64,000 nt of DNA, from positions 1 through 64,000 of the forward strand of contig NZ_FONE01000008.1 in the NCBI RefSeq assembly GCF_900112825.1. Direction: 5' to 3'. Below the pieces are notes generated by a model. That model was not told the origin of the DNA. It worked only from the letters and a program-made list of their open reading frames with translations, and ran no database searches. Below, one piece after another: positions 17,314 through 25,269 of this stretch; within the stretch, counting starts at the first letter, position 1, and every line of letters begins with the position of its first letter. The position numbers and the translations under genes are program-made. This stretch comes from Nitrosomonas sp. Nm166 (lineage in GTDB: Bacteria; Pseudomonadota; Gammaproteobacteria; Burkholderiales; Nitrosomonadaceae).

Positions 17314-18470
17314 CGTTTAGGTTTTATCGGTAATCGAATATTGATTTCTACTCCTTCGTTGGGTGCGCTTCGCACTGCCATACTGCCATCCATCGCAATC
17401 ACTCGCTCCCGTATACCTACCAATCCTAATCCCATGAATTGTTGATTGATATCGTAGCCCTTGCCATTATCTTCTATTTTGAGAAGCAGGAATTCAATTG
17501 CTGAATTCCTAATTGTTTCGCGGCCCAGGCTGACCTGAGCCTGAGTAGCTTCTGAATGTTTGCAAATATTATTAAGACCTTCCTGAATAAGGCGGAATAT
17601 CGTGATGTTGAGTTGCTCATTAAGCATTGAAAGCTCGCCTTCCAGCTTCAATTCGAAGGCAATATGTGGATAATTTGAACACCATTGTTTCTTGAGCTCC
17701 AATAATGCATCGGGTAACCCCAGCGTATCCAACAGTAAAGGACGTAATCGATGCAGCATGTTACGAATTACTAGATGCATTTTTTCAATACATTCTTTAA
17801 TAGCTTCAACACTGGTGAGAATGGGTAAGTCTTTTTCAGTGTAATTGAGAATAACTTCATTTTCTGCGCGAATAGCAGTAAGCCATTGTCCTAATTCATC
17901 GTGCAGCTCACGGGCAAGTATACGCCGCTCCTTTTCCTGGATATGAAATAATTCTTTCATAAGTTTCCTGTTCTCATTCAACAGATTACGATTCAGATTG
18001 ATCATTCTTTTGAGCTGACTGATATCGGACATCATCATGCGACACATGTTCTTATCACTCGTCACTGTGCTTTCCAGGCGGATAAAACTTAGCGGGTCGT
18101 GATTGTCGCCGATTTTCAAGTCAATCGTAGTTTTTCCGGAAGAGTTGAAAACTTCTTTTAGATAGTTGAGAAAAGCTTCATGATCAATATCCATGAAACA
18201 AGCTATAAATGGCTTGCCGATGAGAAAAGGACGCGCTTTTCTCAATAAAGCCGCACCAGTTAGGTTAATGGATAGAATATTTCCAGCTTTATCTACGGTC
18301 AAGTAACCAACTGGTGCATGATCATAGAGATCTGCATAGCGATTGCGGGATTCTTCTAATTCTAATTGTTGAGTCTGAAGCTGATCGGAGAGTAATTCCA
18401 TTCTGCTGCGAACTTCATTGTCATCAAATCTTCTGTATTTGTTGCTACGCTGGTCACTAAACTGATTCAT
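17310..18470 (-). CDS. Cytoplasmic PAS-domain sensor histidine kinase (NarX/DegS type)
   Basis: A 386-residue kinase without transmembrane segments. A coiled-coil N-terminus (residues 20-48) leads to a PAS domain starting YADLYDHAPVGYLTVDKAG. The HisKA_3 dimerisation segment follows, with the phospho-acceptor His190 in RRILARELHDELGQWL. The ATPase domain has IFRLIQEGLNNICKHSEAT as N-box and IEDNGKGYD and GLGLVGIRERV as G-boxes. The start has AGGAG upstream. It forms an operon with the LuxR-type regulator, to which it likely passes phosphate. The signal is unknown. Its position next to the amyloid-like locus and the RTX peroxidase suggests control of surface or secreted functions. Confidence 0.9.
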   Translation of the reverse strand: MNQFSDQRSNKYRRFDDNEVRSRMELLSDQLQTQQLELEESRNRYADLYDHAPVGYLTVDKAGNILSINLTGAALLRKARPFLIGKPFIACFMDIDHEAFLNYLKEVFNSSGKTTIDLKIGDNHDPLSFIRLESTVTSDKNMCRMMMSDISQLKRMINLNRNLLNENRKLMKELFHIQEKERRILARELHDELGQWLTAIRAENEVILNYTEKDLPILTSVEAIKECIEKMHLVIRNMLHRLRPLLLDTLGLPDALLELKKQWCSNYPHIAFELKLEGELSMLNEQLNITIFRLIQEGLNNICKHSEATQAQVSLGRETIRNSAIEFLLLKIEDNGKGYDINQQFMGLGLVGIRERVIAMDGSMAVRSAPNEGVEINIRLPIKPKR

Positions 18471-19200
18471 ATCATCTCCTATTCGAGGTAGCGTAGGACG
18501 ACCTATTTTTATTATATTTATTAATGCGTTAACTGATACCGTACCTGAATAAATTTATATGTTTCGGTTCAAAGTGCTGAATCAGGAAAATTATATTGGC
18601 TATTACGGTGGCGCTTTAAGTCGGATAAATATACTTAATTCAGTTGCAGAAGTATGGATGCTTGCAATTAAAAATATGTTTGCCTTTGGCAGATTGATAT
18701 CCGCTTTGCCTTGATGAGTCTTTGATTGGAAGAATTTATATTTATTTTTCAATTTGAGAACTCAAAGAATGCTTTTAATTGAAACTGTATATTACGGTAT
18801 CAAGGAATTAGGAACACGTAAACCCCCGGTTTGCCGATAGGCTCGTAAGTGCTGTCAGTATCATCATTGCTAACCTTGCGATTGAGGTTATGTTAAGACT
18901 TTGTATAGATGGGAAAATATGGTTTTTTCGGGAAAAGTGGTAATGGTATTAGAGGCACACTGGAAGTTTATTATTGGTGTGCTCGAAAATTATGAAGTTG
19001 TGATGGTTGGAATCATGGATGCGCCTGCTGTGCAGGTCATTATTTACCTAAGACGCTGGTTGGTTAATTGTTGTCGTCCCTTGGAATCAGTTTTATCTAA
19101 CGGTTGGCTCGCAAGATGCAGTTTAACGATAAAAAAATCTTCCAGGATCAATCACTTCATGTAATGGAATAAATCTTGATTACTATCTTATGCTTGAGAA
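18471..19200. other. AT-rich intergenic region without a supported gene
   Basis: About 730 bases between the kinase start and the end of the barrel gene. An 87-codon frame at 18901-19164 starts with TTG, lacks a ribosome site and has no recognisable domain. The region must hold the kinase promoter and probably a terminator for the amyloid-like locus, but I see no clear stem with a T-tract. Confidence 0.5.
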
Positions 19201-20655
19201 TTAAAAGAGCATGGGCATTCTGAAATTTATCCTTGCATCTTGTGCATCTTCTGTCGTGCCAACCCCCAAGGATAAATTAAAAGTGGTTATTGGGTTGTAT
19301 CTGAATGAATAACCTACTAGAAGTTGGCCGATATCCAAGCTGCTCCCTCCAATTGTGTTGCCATTGATTACCGAATTAAAAACGTGCCTATGAGAATATC
19401 CTATATTAAATGACGCTCGCTCATTAATGGCAAATGCCATGCCAAAAGTTGACCCGACCGAGTCTCCAGGATTTACGTGAATTGGATTACCCTGTACCTT
19501 TTCATGAGTACTGGCATTGAATCCATACAGAAGGTTAGCGAAAAAGATTGCTGGATCAGTTGGATAAAGGGCTGTAAGGCTTGGTTGTACACTGAAATAG
19601 CCAACCCCGGTAGGTACCTCAGTTGGAAATAATGCGCCAGGAACGCCTTGTACATTTGCGTATTGAATATCGAAGGGACTCTTTCCTGTAGGTGCCGTTG
19701 CAGTGAGATTGCCAACAAGGATAGGCATTCCACCAGATCCAGTAGTCAGTTGATAACGGCCAGTAAACTCAATGTCACCAATATTATGTCCAGAAGCATT
19801 GAAAGTTTCATCAATACCGGCACCAACACTGATTGGTCGAGAACGTTGCTCGTCAGAACGATAAACATAAGGAACTCTGAGTTCAAGTTCCAATCGATCA
19901 GTGACACCAAAACGACCCCCCATGACTCCCATCACTGTGTGACGGTCGACATTTCGGAGATCAATCAGACCAACAGCAATCGCAGGCAGGAATGTAAATG
20001 CATCCAGAAATACGCGGTTATTATTAATATAATTATATTCAACAGAAGGTTCAATAACGAATTTTCTTTTCGGTGTTAACACACCGCCTACCGCATCACT
20101 CAATCTGGGCATTTCTGGTGGTCTTTGTGGTTCTTTTGATTGAGGGGGTGCCTGGCCAACTGGCTCAGAAGGAAGTTGACTAGGCGATTTTTCTGATTTT
20201 TCCTTTTCTTTAGTATTTGCCGCAATGTTTTGATCTTGGGAGTGATCGGTTTTTTTTGGCGAGTCTGAAGATTGGGCGATCGGCCTGGAAGTAGGCTGAT
20301 TAGGTGCTGGTGGTGCCGCTGTTGGCGCTGCTTTATTATTTATTGCGACACCAGAATTTTGAGGCTGATTTAATTTATTTGACAAATCTGAAGTCTGATC
20401 TGTCAAAGAATCAAGTCGCGATTTTAGGCGCTCCAGTTCTTTACCTTGCTCGGCAATTATCTGTCGCTGTCTTTCGAATTCTTTTTGTTGTTCAATAACT
20501 AATTGCTTATACTTTTCCAGCAATTCATTCGGATCATTTGTTTCTGCGTAACTTCCACTGCCCACAAACATACAGCCAACCAAAGTCAGGCATTTGAAGA
20601 CTCGAATAACAACCCGAAGCAATGGTGAATTGGTGTCGCTTGAACATACCTTCAT
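19201..20655 (-). CDS. FapF-like outer-membrane beta-barrel with N-terminal coiled coil
   Basis: A 484-residue protein from the ATG at 20653-20655, which places a signal peptide (IRVFKCLTLVGCMFVGSGSYAE) correctly; the longer TTG start would put 30 polar residues in front. After cleavage comes a heptad coiled coil (NELLEKYKQLVIEQQKEFER and on, to about residue 90), then a Pro/Gln/Ser/Lys-rich linker, then a beta-barrel domain from FVIEPSVEYNYINNN, with many alternating strands, ending RMPMLF with terminal Phe. Signal, coiled coil, linker and barrel in this order is the design of FapF, the trimeric pore exporting Fap amyloid subunits in Pseudomonas. It is last in the locus, as FapF is in fapABCDEF. 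Homology rests on architecture and gene order. Confidence 0.7.
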   Translation of the reverse strand: MKVCSSDTNSPLLRVVIRVFKCLTLVGCMFVGSGSYAETNDPNELLEKYKQLVIEQQKEFERQRQIIAEQGKELERLKSRLDSLTDQTSDLSNKLNQPQNSGVAINNKAAPTAAPPAPNQPTSRPIAQSSDSPKKTDHSQDQNIAANTKEKEKSEKSPSQLPSEPVGQAPPQSKEPQRPPEMPRLSDAVGGVLTPKRKFVIEPSVEYNYINNNRVFLDAFTFLPAIAVGLIDLRNVDRHTVMGVMGGRFGVTDRLELELRVPYVYRSDEQRSRPISVGAGIDETFNASGHNIGDIEFTGRYQLTTGSGGMPILVGNLTATAPTGKSPFDIQYANVQGVPGALFPTEVPTGVGYFSVQPSLTALYPTDPAIFFANLLYGFNASTHEKVQGNPIHVNPGDSVGSTFGMAFAINERASFNIGYSHRHVFNSVINGNTIGGSSLDIGQLLVGYSFRYNPITTFNLSLGVGTTEDAQDARINFRMPMLF

Positions 20656-21161
20656 TTGATTATTATCTTCCGTTGAGTGTATTAATGAGCGTTCAATATT
20701 ACATGCTGAATAGACTTCATACTTTATATGAGAGTTATCGCCCAAAATCTATCTCTATCTGATTAATTCTGTTGTAAGCATAGAGAGCTGTTGTAGATAA
20801 GTTACAGAAGATATGCCGCACATTGGGAGTATTAGATTTTTTATTTTATTTGATGTAATGCATTATGAAGTTTCAAACCTCTTCCTTTCAGGAAAAAAAG
20901 ATTGCCTGAAAGGGAATTTGCTGTATTTTTTGAAAATGTATTGGCCTGATTCAATGTCATTTTTTAATTTATCAATGCCTAATTCTGTATGATTAAACCC
21001 GTTATGGATAGCTGAAGCTCGATAGATTAAGAAAGGTCGAAAATTAGATGGCTTTAGAGAAATTTACTTATGTTTATGTATAAGCTTTATCATTTACATG
21101 CTGAGATACTCAAAACAATGACTCCTTCTTGTTAAACTGTTCTGATGTTGGATTCCTGATT
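20656..21161. other. Long spacer inside the Fap-like locus, with a hairpin
   Basis: About 500 AT-rich bases separate the barrel gene from the rest of the locus. A 9-bp stem CCTTTCAGG / CCTGAAAGG with a 12-base loop (20884-20913) is the only clear structure. No reading frame is convincing. The spacer may hold a separate promoter for the barrel gene. Confidence 0.5.
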
Positions 21162-21674
21162 TTAATAATGTATATTGGGCATAATGATATGATCAGCAAA
21201 AATTCTACTGCCATCATTTAAATTAATATTCTGCAAGTTACTTATTTCTAAATTAATCGTATTGATAGTGCTGATAATCTGATTATCCAAATTATTCTGG
21301 ATCACCGAGGCTAACGCAGAACCACTCAAGTCCGGTGTGATATTTCCATCGCCATTCTGTAACAAGAAGAAGTTATTATCAGGAAATTGAAAGTATGAGG
21401 CGAAAGTTTGCACACCATTTAAAGAAACTACTTTTTCTATACTGATATCAATCATTACTCCATTAGGTAATAGAAAGCCGCCTCTTTGCTCTTCCAACTC
21501 CCTATCAGTTGCTCTGGGCCAGCTATCAAATGGATCATTGAAATACTTGTGTGAGTTTAAATCCGATAGATCAGTTGCTGATCCCAGAGAGGTAAAACCG
21601 AAATTTCCCAATATTATCCATAAGAATGCACTTTTAGTGAATTTTTGATAAATTTTTAGTTTGCATGATCTCAC
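21162..21674 (-). CDS. Secreted protein of unknown function at the FapE position
   Basis: A 170-residue protein starting at GTG with AAGAGGG upstream, which overlaps the stop of the C39 gene 9 bases away, so translation is coupled. The N-terminus (KFTKSAFLWIILGNFGFTSLGSAT) is a signal peptide. The mature part includes EEQRGGFLLPNGVMIDISIEK and a C-terminal region ASVIQNNLDNQIISTINTI, rich in Asn, Ile, Leu and Gln. The VIQN segment recalls that of the 119-residue neighbour. It sits between the C39-type protein and the barrel, the place of fapE in Pseudomonas, but I see no direct sequence proof of homology. It could be a minor fibre component or secretion partner. Confidence 0.6.
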   Translation of the reverse strand: MRSCKLKIYQKFTKSAFLWIILGNFGFTSLGSATDLSDLNSHKYFNDPFDSWPRATDRELEEQRGGFLLPNGVMIDISIEKVVSLNGVQTFASYFQFPDNNFFLLQNGDGNITPDLSGSALASVIQNNLDNQIISTINTINLEISNLQNINLNDGSRIFADHIIMPNIHY

Positions 21675-21683
21675 GTTACCCTC

Positions 21684-22379
21684 TTATCTAAAATCCCAGG
21701 GACCTGGTTGCAACATGTTAAATGCGCCTAAACTGGATCTGTCAACGGCAGCACCTAATGGCGCCAGGCGAGCGGCCCATTCGGTTTCATTTTGAAAGTA
21801 TTTTGCTGCAATTTCTTGTTTACCATGGATTAAGAACAGGATACGACCTTCCCACATTTTTTCAAATAAATCACGTGGTATTATGCTGACGCCTTTTGCT
21901 GGATCACCCACGAGGACTTGCCTCTTATTAAGCCCTTTAATAATAATGAAGTGGAGATAGCCATTATCATTAATAATAGTAATAGCAGGGGCATTGACTG
22001 CCAGTAGCTGATCTAATCCTACTTTGAACCCATCAGATCGGTACCCTCGGCGTTCCAGATAATTTTTCATATCCAGCAATGAAAAACCCTGTTTCTTAAT
22101 CTTCTCTTGGTCACCACTCTGAAACATATCGATAAATATGCTTTGTTCATCTATAGTATCTTCATAATGAAAGGTGAGGAGACTGGCCAAAGCTGCTGAA
22201 CCGCAGCTAAAATCATATTGTTGTTTATAGACTGTTTTGAATTTGCGCTCAGCATAGCTTGTTACAGAAATCTTATAGTTTCCTGCTCCCGCTATACCGT
22301 TAAGATTGAGAGAATCAGCATAACTGTTGATTACAGGCATCATCAGTAAAACACAACATGTTGCAAAAAAATGTTTCAT
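21684..22379 (-). CDS. C39-family (double-glycine type) cysteine peptidase, FapD-like
   Basis: A 231-residue exported papain-fold protein. The signal peptide is KHFFATCCVLLMMPVINSYA. The active-site segment is QQYDFSCGSAALASLLTF with Cys59, then LHFIIIKGL with His143 and VGDPAKG with Asp159, which makes the full C39 catalytic triad and oxyanion glutamine. Unlike the peptidase domains of bacteriocin exporters it is not fused to an ABC transporter. A stand-alone periplasmic C39 protein next to a coiled-coil barrel and repeat-rich secreted proteins is the hallmark of fap loci, where FapD is needed for subunit export. ATG 22377-22379 is chosen over an upstream TTG because it starts the signal peptide. 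Confidence 0.85.
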   Translation of the reverse strand: MKHFFATCCVLLMMPVINSYADSLNLNGIAGAGNYKISVTSYAERKFKTVYKQQYDFSCGSAALASLLTFHYEDTIDEQSIFIDMFQSGDQEKIKKQGFSLLDMKNYLERRGYRSDGFKVGLDQLLAVNAPAITIINDNGYLHFIIIKGLNKRQVLVGDPAKGVSIIPRDLFEKMWEGRILFLIHGKQEIAAKYFQNETEWAARLAPLGAAVDRSSLGAFNMLQPGPWDFR

Positions 22380-22413
22380 GCTGCTTGCTCTCAATCAATC
22401 GATAGATAAATTA

Positions 22414-22773
22414 TCAAGGTACGATCGTCACATTTACGATCGTCGAATCCTGGATTATGACGTTATTGCCGGTGTTCTGAATGACTGAGAACATTCCGCT
22501 TGCATTGGTAAATGCTCCATTGTCGATAAGATTCATCCCTGTAGCATTGTTATTTGCAGTATTGCCGGTTAAGGTTGCCTGCACATTCATATTATTGATG
22601 GTAGTGATATCAAATCCTTCGCGTCCACGCGCTTTCTCTAACTCATCTATCGATGCCTTTTCACTTGAAAGAAAAAGTAAATCGTCAGATTGAGTAGCGC
22701 TAGCTAAGCCTGCTTGGCTCGTCAAGGCAAAAACAAAGAGAAACAATATAAAGCCCTTTAGGATCGCACCCAT
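22414..22773 (-). CDS. Small secreted VIQN-motif protein (amyloid accessory candidate)
   Basis: A 119-residue protein with a good ribosome site (GAGGAGA) and a signal peptide (GFILFLFVFALTSQAGLASA). The mature protein has a short acidic helix, DELEKARGREGFD, then an Asn/Thr-rich beta-prone region with NNATGMNLIDNGAFTNASG and VIQNTGNNVIIQDSTIVNV. The alternating hydrophobic/Asn pattern fits a beta-solenoid or amyloid-competent segment. It lies between the repeat protein and the C39-type gene. I cannot match it to FapA, FapB or FapC by sequence; it could be a minor fibre subunit, nucleator or chaperone. Confidence 0.65.
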   Translation of the reverse strand: MGAILKGFILFLFVFALTSQAGLASATQSDDLLFLSSEKASIDELEKARGREGFDITTINNMNVQATLTGNTANNNATGMNLIDNGAFTNASGMFSVIQNTGNNVIIQDSTIVNVTIVP

Positions 22774-22814
22774 ATTATTCTCCTCAATGCGTGCTTACGT
22801 TTATCTCTCAGAGT

Positions 22815-22849
22815 TTGCCGGTGAGAACGATGATGCTTCCCACCGGCAA
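22815..22849. terminator. Intercistronic stem-loop after the repeat-protein gene
   Basis: A 9-bp stem TTGCCGGTG / CACCGGCAA with a 17-base loop lies about 40 bases downstream of the repeat-protein gene. It has no T-tract. It may attenuate or protect the upstream mRNA, so that the presumed major subunit is made in excess. Confidence 0.5.
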
Positions 22850-22885
22850 GTACGGTATCAACTTAAAATAAGTGATAACTCACTA

Positions 22886-23857
22886 TTAGCGGACGTTAAC
22901 ATTGCCTTGGAAAGTCACGCTTTGCTGTGCCAAAGCATTGGCGCCGTGATTCATAACATTTTGATTAATACCGGCAGCACCGTTGAAGGCATTTTGAAGA
23001 TTGTTGGCCGCTGAGCTAGCAGTATCGCTATTACGCTCACCGCCCCACATTGCTGTTTCTACACCAGCGCCTGTAACTGCACCGCTCAGCTCGGAAGTGT
23101 TTACTGCGTAGTTGCTGGTTGCATCACCGCCATTGGCAGCTGCTGAACCTACACCGAAAGCATTCGCACTGCTGTTATCATTGAAGCTGTTGGCAGTATT
23201 GGTAGAGTTGTTGGATCTGTCAGAATTGTCAGAATTGTCATTGTGGCTGTTGGCAGTTCTGATAGAACGATCCGAATTGTCGTTGTTGCTGTTACGAGTA
23301 GAATTGTCAGAATTGTCGTTGTTGCTGTTACGAGTAGAATTGTCTGAATTATCAGTTCTCCGATTATCTGAATTATCAGAATTGTTCGTATTGTCGGTAT
23401 TGAAAGAACCCGCTGTACTTGTTCTAGAAGAAAAGTCGTCAGAAGAACGGAAAGAATTGTCCGAATTGTTCGTATTGTCGACAGAAGTACGGGCAGAATT
23501 ATCAGAATTGTCCGTATTGTCGACAGAAGTACGGGCAGAATTATCAGAATTGTCCGTATTGTCGACAGAAGTACGGGCAGAATTATCAGAATTGTCCGTA
23601 TTATCGACAGAATTGTCCGATCTATCCGTTGCCGTTGAAAACTCATTTGCATTTACACCTGAACCACTCTGTCTGTTTTCAGCGATAGCTCTTTTATCGA
23701 CATCAGTATCGACATGAGTAGTGCCCCGATGATTTGATGAGGCTGTAGGGTTGACATCGCGTTCATCGATTCTTGGATTTGCTAAAGCAGTACCTGCTGA
23801 GATACCGAAAGCGAGAGTGATAGTTGCAACCATAATTCTTTTATTGAATGAATTCAT
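22886..23857 (-). CDS. Repeat-rich Asn/Asp/Ser secreted protein, candidate amyloid subunit
   Basis: A 323-residue protein with AAGGAG before its ATG and a signal peptide (RIMVATITLAFGISAGTALA). The centre (about residues 75-225) is a low-complexity array of DNS, DNSDNS, NTDNSDN and RNSNNDNSDNST units, including exact 14-residue repeats VDNTDNSDNSARTS. The C-terminal 90 residues are less repetitive, with AFNGAAGINQNVMNHGANAL and QQSVTFQGNVNV, resembling the Asn/Gln/Ala pattern of FapB/FapC repeats. It is first in the locus and thus likely the most expressed. I infer the structural fibre subunit. A calcium-binding or antifreeze-like surface protein is an alternative. Confidence 0.65.
   Translation of the reverse strand: MNSFNKRIMVATITLAFGISAGTALANPRIDERDVNPTASSNHRGTTHVDTDVDKRAIAENRQSGSGVNANEFSTATDRSDNSVDNTDNSDNSARTSVDNTDNSDNSARTSVDNTDNSDNSARTSVDNTNNSDNSFRSSDDFSSRTSTAGSFNTDNTNNSDNSDNRRTDNSDNSTRNSNNDNSDNSTRNSNNDNSDRSIRTANSHNDNSDNSDRSNNSTNTANSFNDNSSANAFGVGSAAANGGDATSNYAVNTSELSGAVTGAGVETAMWGGERNSDTASSAANNLQNAFNGAAGINQNVMNHGANALAQQSVTFQGNVNVR
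23461..23610. repeat. 42-bp in-frame tandem repeat
   Basis: Two full, exact 42-bp units (23496-23537, 23538-23579) with partial copies on both sides. Each encodes 14 residues, so copy changes keep the frame. Looser related units continue to about 23220. Such arrays expand and contract by slippage. Confidence 0.9.
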
Positions 23858-23983
23858 TTTATTACTCCTTTAAGATTAATAGCTTAACTAACTAACAACT
23901 ACCTGTTTATTTATGTCTCAACCAGACCAATCAAACTTTTCGGTAAGGTTATATGGATTATGTTCAAATAAAAGAAAAATGAA

Positions 23984-24023
23984 ATAAGCAAATTCTTTAG
24001 TTTTATCTAAGGAATTTGCTTAT
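23984..24023 (-). terminator. Terminator of the orphan response regulator gene
   Basis: A 17-bp stem (ATAAGCAAATTCTTTAG / CTAAGGAATTTGCTTAT, one G-T pair) with a 6-base loop, followed on the minus strand by a T-rich tract. It isolates the regulator from the amyloid-like locus downstream. Confidence 0.8.
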
Positions 24024-24076
24024 AAATTGATGAGTGAACGTAGGAGTTATATAAACAGTGATGCAGTTTTAGTGAA

Positions 24077-24721
24077 TCATGCTTGAATAACATTATGATT
24101 CATTGCTAGACGGATGAGTTGCGCTGTATTCTGTAAATCCAATTTACGCATCAAATTGAGTTGATGAACGCCAACAGTTTTTGAACTGATAGTCAGGATT
24201 TCTGCAATTTGTGCACAGGAATGTCCTTCCGCTAGCAGTTTGAATATTTGGAATTCTCGTTTGGTCAGTGTATCTAAAGGGTTCTCAGAAGTTTCTTTGC
24301 GTGTCGCATTTATTGCCAGTGCTGAGGCTAACTCAGATTCGATATATATTTTTCCTGAGTTTACTTGACGAACTGCCTGAATCATTTCTCCCATTCCGCT
24401 TTGTTTACTAATGAACCCGGTTGCCCCCGCTTTTAGTGAGCTTTGAGCGACGGTTGCATTCTTTAGCATACTAAAGACTAGAATGCGAGCAGCAGGATTT
24501 TTAGCTCTGATACGACGAATCGTTTCAAGTCCACCAATACCTGGCATGTTGAGGTCAAGAATTGTAACATCGGGCTGATGCTCTTGGTACAGTTGATAGC
24601 CGGTTTCACCATTGTCGGCTTCTGCCACTATGCACATGTTCGGTGTGCTTTCAAGCAAACGGCGATAACCGGTACGTACTACAGGGTGATCATCAATCAA
24701 TAAGATAGTGATTGGTTTCAT
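24077..24721 (-). CDS. Orphan NarL/FixJ-type response regulator
   Basis: A 214-residue paralogue of the regulator at 16672-17313, with almost the same receiver (LLIDDHPVVRTGYRRLLES, phospho-acceptor Asp56 in VTILDLNMPGIGG) and LuxR helix-turn-helix (LTKREFQIFKLLAEGHS to SSKTVGVHQLNLMRKL). No kinase gene is adjacent. It lies directly upstream of the amyloid-like locus in the same direction but is separated from it by a terminator. The likely kinase partner is the PAS kinase at 17310-18470, or the two regulators compete for it. Differences in the recognition helix (SISPKTVSVHYLN versus TISSKTVGVHQLN) suggest related but not identical targets. Confidence 0.9.
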   Translation of the reverse strand: MKPITILLIDDHPVVRTGYRRLLESTPNMCIVAEADNGETGYQLYQEHQPDVTILDLNMPGIGGLETIRRIRAKNPAARILVFSMLKNATVAQSSLKAGATGFISKQSGMGEMIQAVRQVNSGKIYIESELASALAINATRKETSENPLDTLTKREFQIFKLLAEGHSCAQIAEILTISSKTVGVHQLNLMRKLDLQNTAQLIRLAMNHNVIQA

Positions 24722-25269
24722 TTTAGGCCTTAATCCATGTAGCTCGCAGCTAAGTAAAGCACGATTACAATTAATCGTTTTTTGGTTTATCGATGTCGGG
24801 GATCGTCACGCGGCATAGGCTATATCTATACATTTCGATTAATACATGCTTCACTATCGTAATCTTTATGGGGTGACCGCAATGAGTACCAATGCCATTG
24901 TCATCCTTTACTTCAAAAGATTCTGCCACAGCCGTTATTATCTACTATGTCGTTTTTTCAAGTCAGAAGCATTGATTGAGGTCGAATTTATTACTGATAA
25001 GCCGATTAGTGTCGGCATCGCTAAAATTCAGTAGTAGCTTAGAAGTAAGCCATTGAATAGATATATATTATATGTATTCTTTTAGAAATGTTAAATCATT
25101 ATTAATTTCATTTGCTTTGTATTGCAATTTTCATGCTCTTTAATGATTGTGTCAATTTTTCCTTAAAAGACCGCATTAAAAATTCTGTTTGGAAAAATGT
25201 GACGTGTAAGTAATACCATTTTTAATATTAATCCTTACCTGCTTGACAGAAGAATTGAAGGATTTGCTA
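24722..25269. other. Intergenic region between regulator and comEC
   Basis: About 550 AT-rich bases. Apart from a possible thioredoxin-fold remnant at 24882-25034 I see no gene. It contains the promoters of the orphan regulator (minus) and comEC (plus), neither with a clear consensus. Confidence 0.5.
24882..25034 (+). pseudogene. Possible glutaredoxin-like remnant
   Basis: A 50-codon frame starts MSTNAIVILYFKRFCHSRYY and continues to FITDKP. Its layout (beta strand, then FC, helix, strand) is similar in spacing to the start of glutaredoxin 3, but the CPYC active site would be CHSR and the TVPxxF half is absent. GGGGTGA lies upstream of the ATG. It may be a decayed grx copy or a chance ORF. 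Confidence 0.2.

Noticed and set aside
18901-19164. 87-codon ORF in the intergenic region
   Set aside because: TTG start, no ribosome site, no recognisable domain, composition like non-coding AT-rich DNA.
20656-20745. Longer TTG start for the barrel protein
   Set aside because: It would place 30 polar residues before the signal peptide; ATG 20655 gives a normal export signal.
23461-23610. CRISPR-like direct repeats
   Set aside because: Units are directly adjacent with no spacers and multiples of three within a coding frame; no cas genes are present. This is a coding tandem repeat.
23112-23717. 201-codon plus-strand ORF rich in LSELSELS
   Set aside because: It is the complement of the DNS repeat array. 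Its start lacks a ribosome site and the minus-strand frame has a signal peptide and AAGGAG, so this is a shadow of the repeats.
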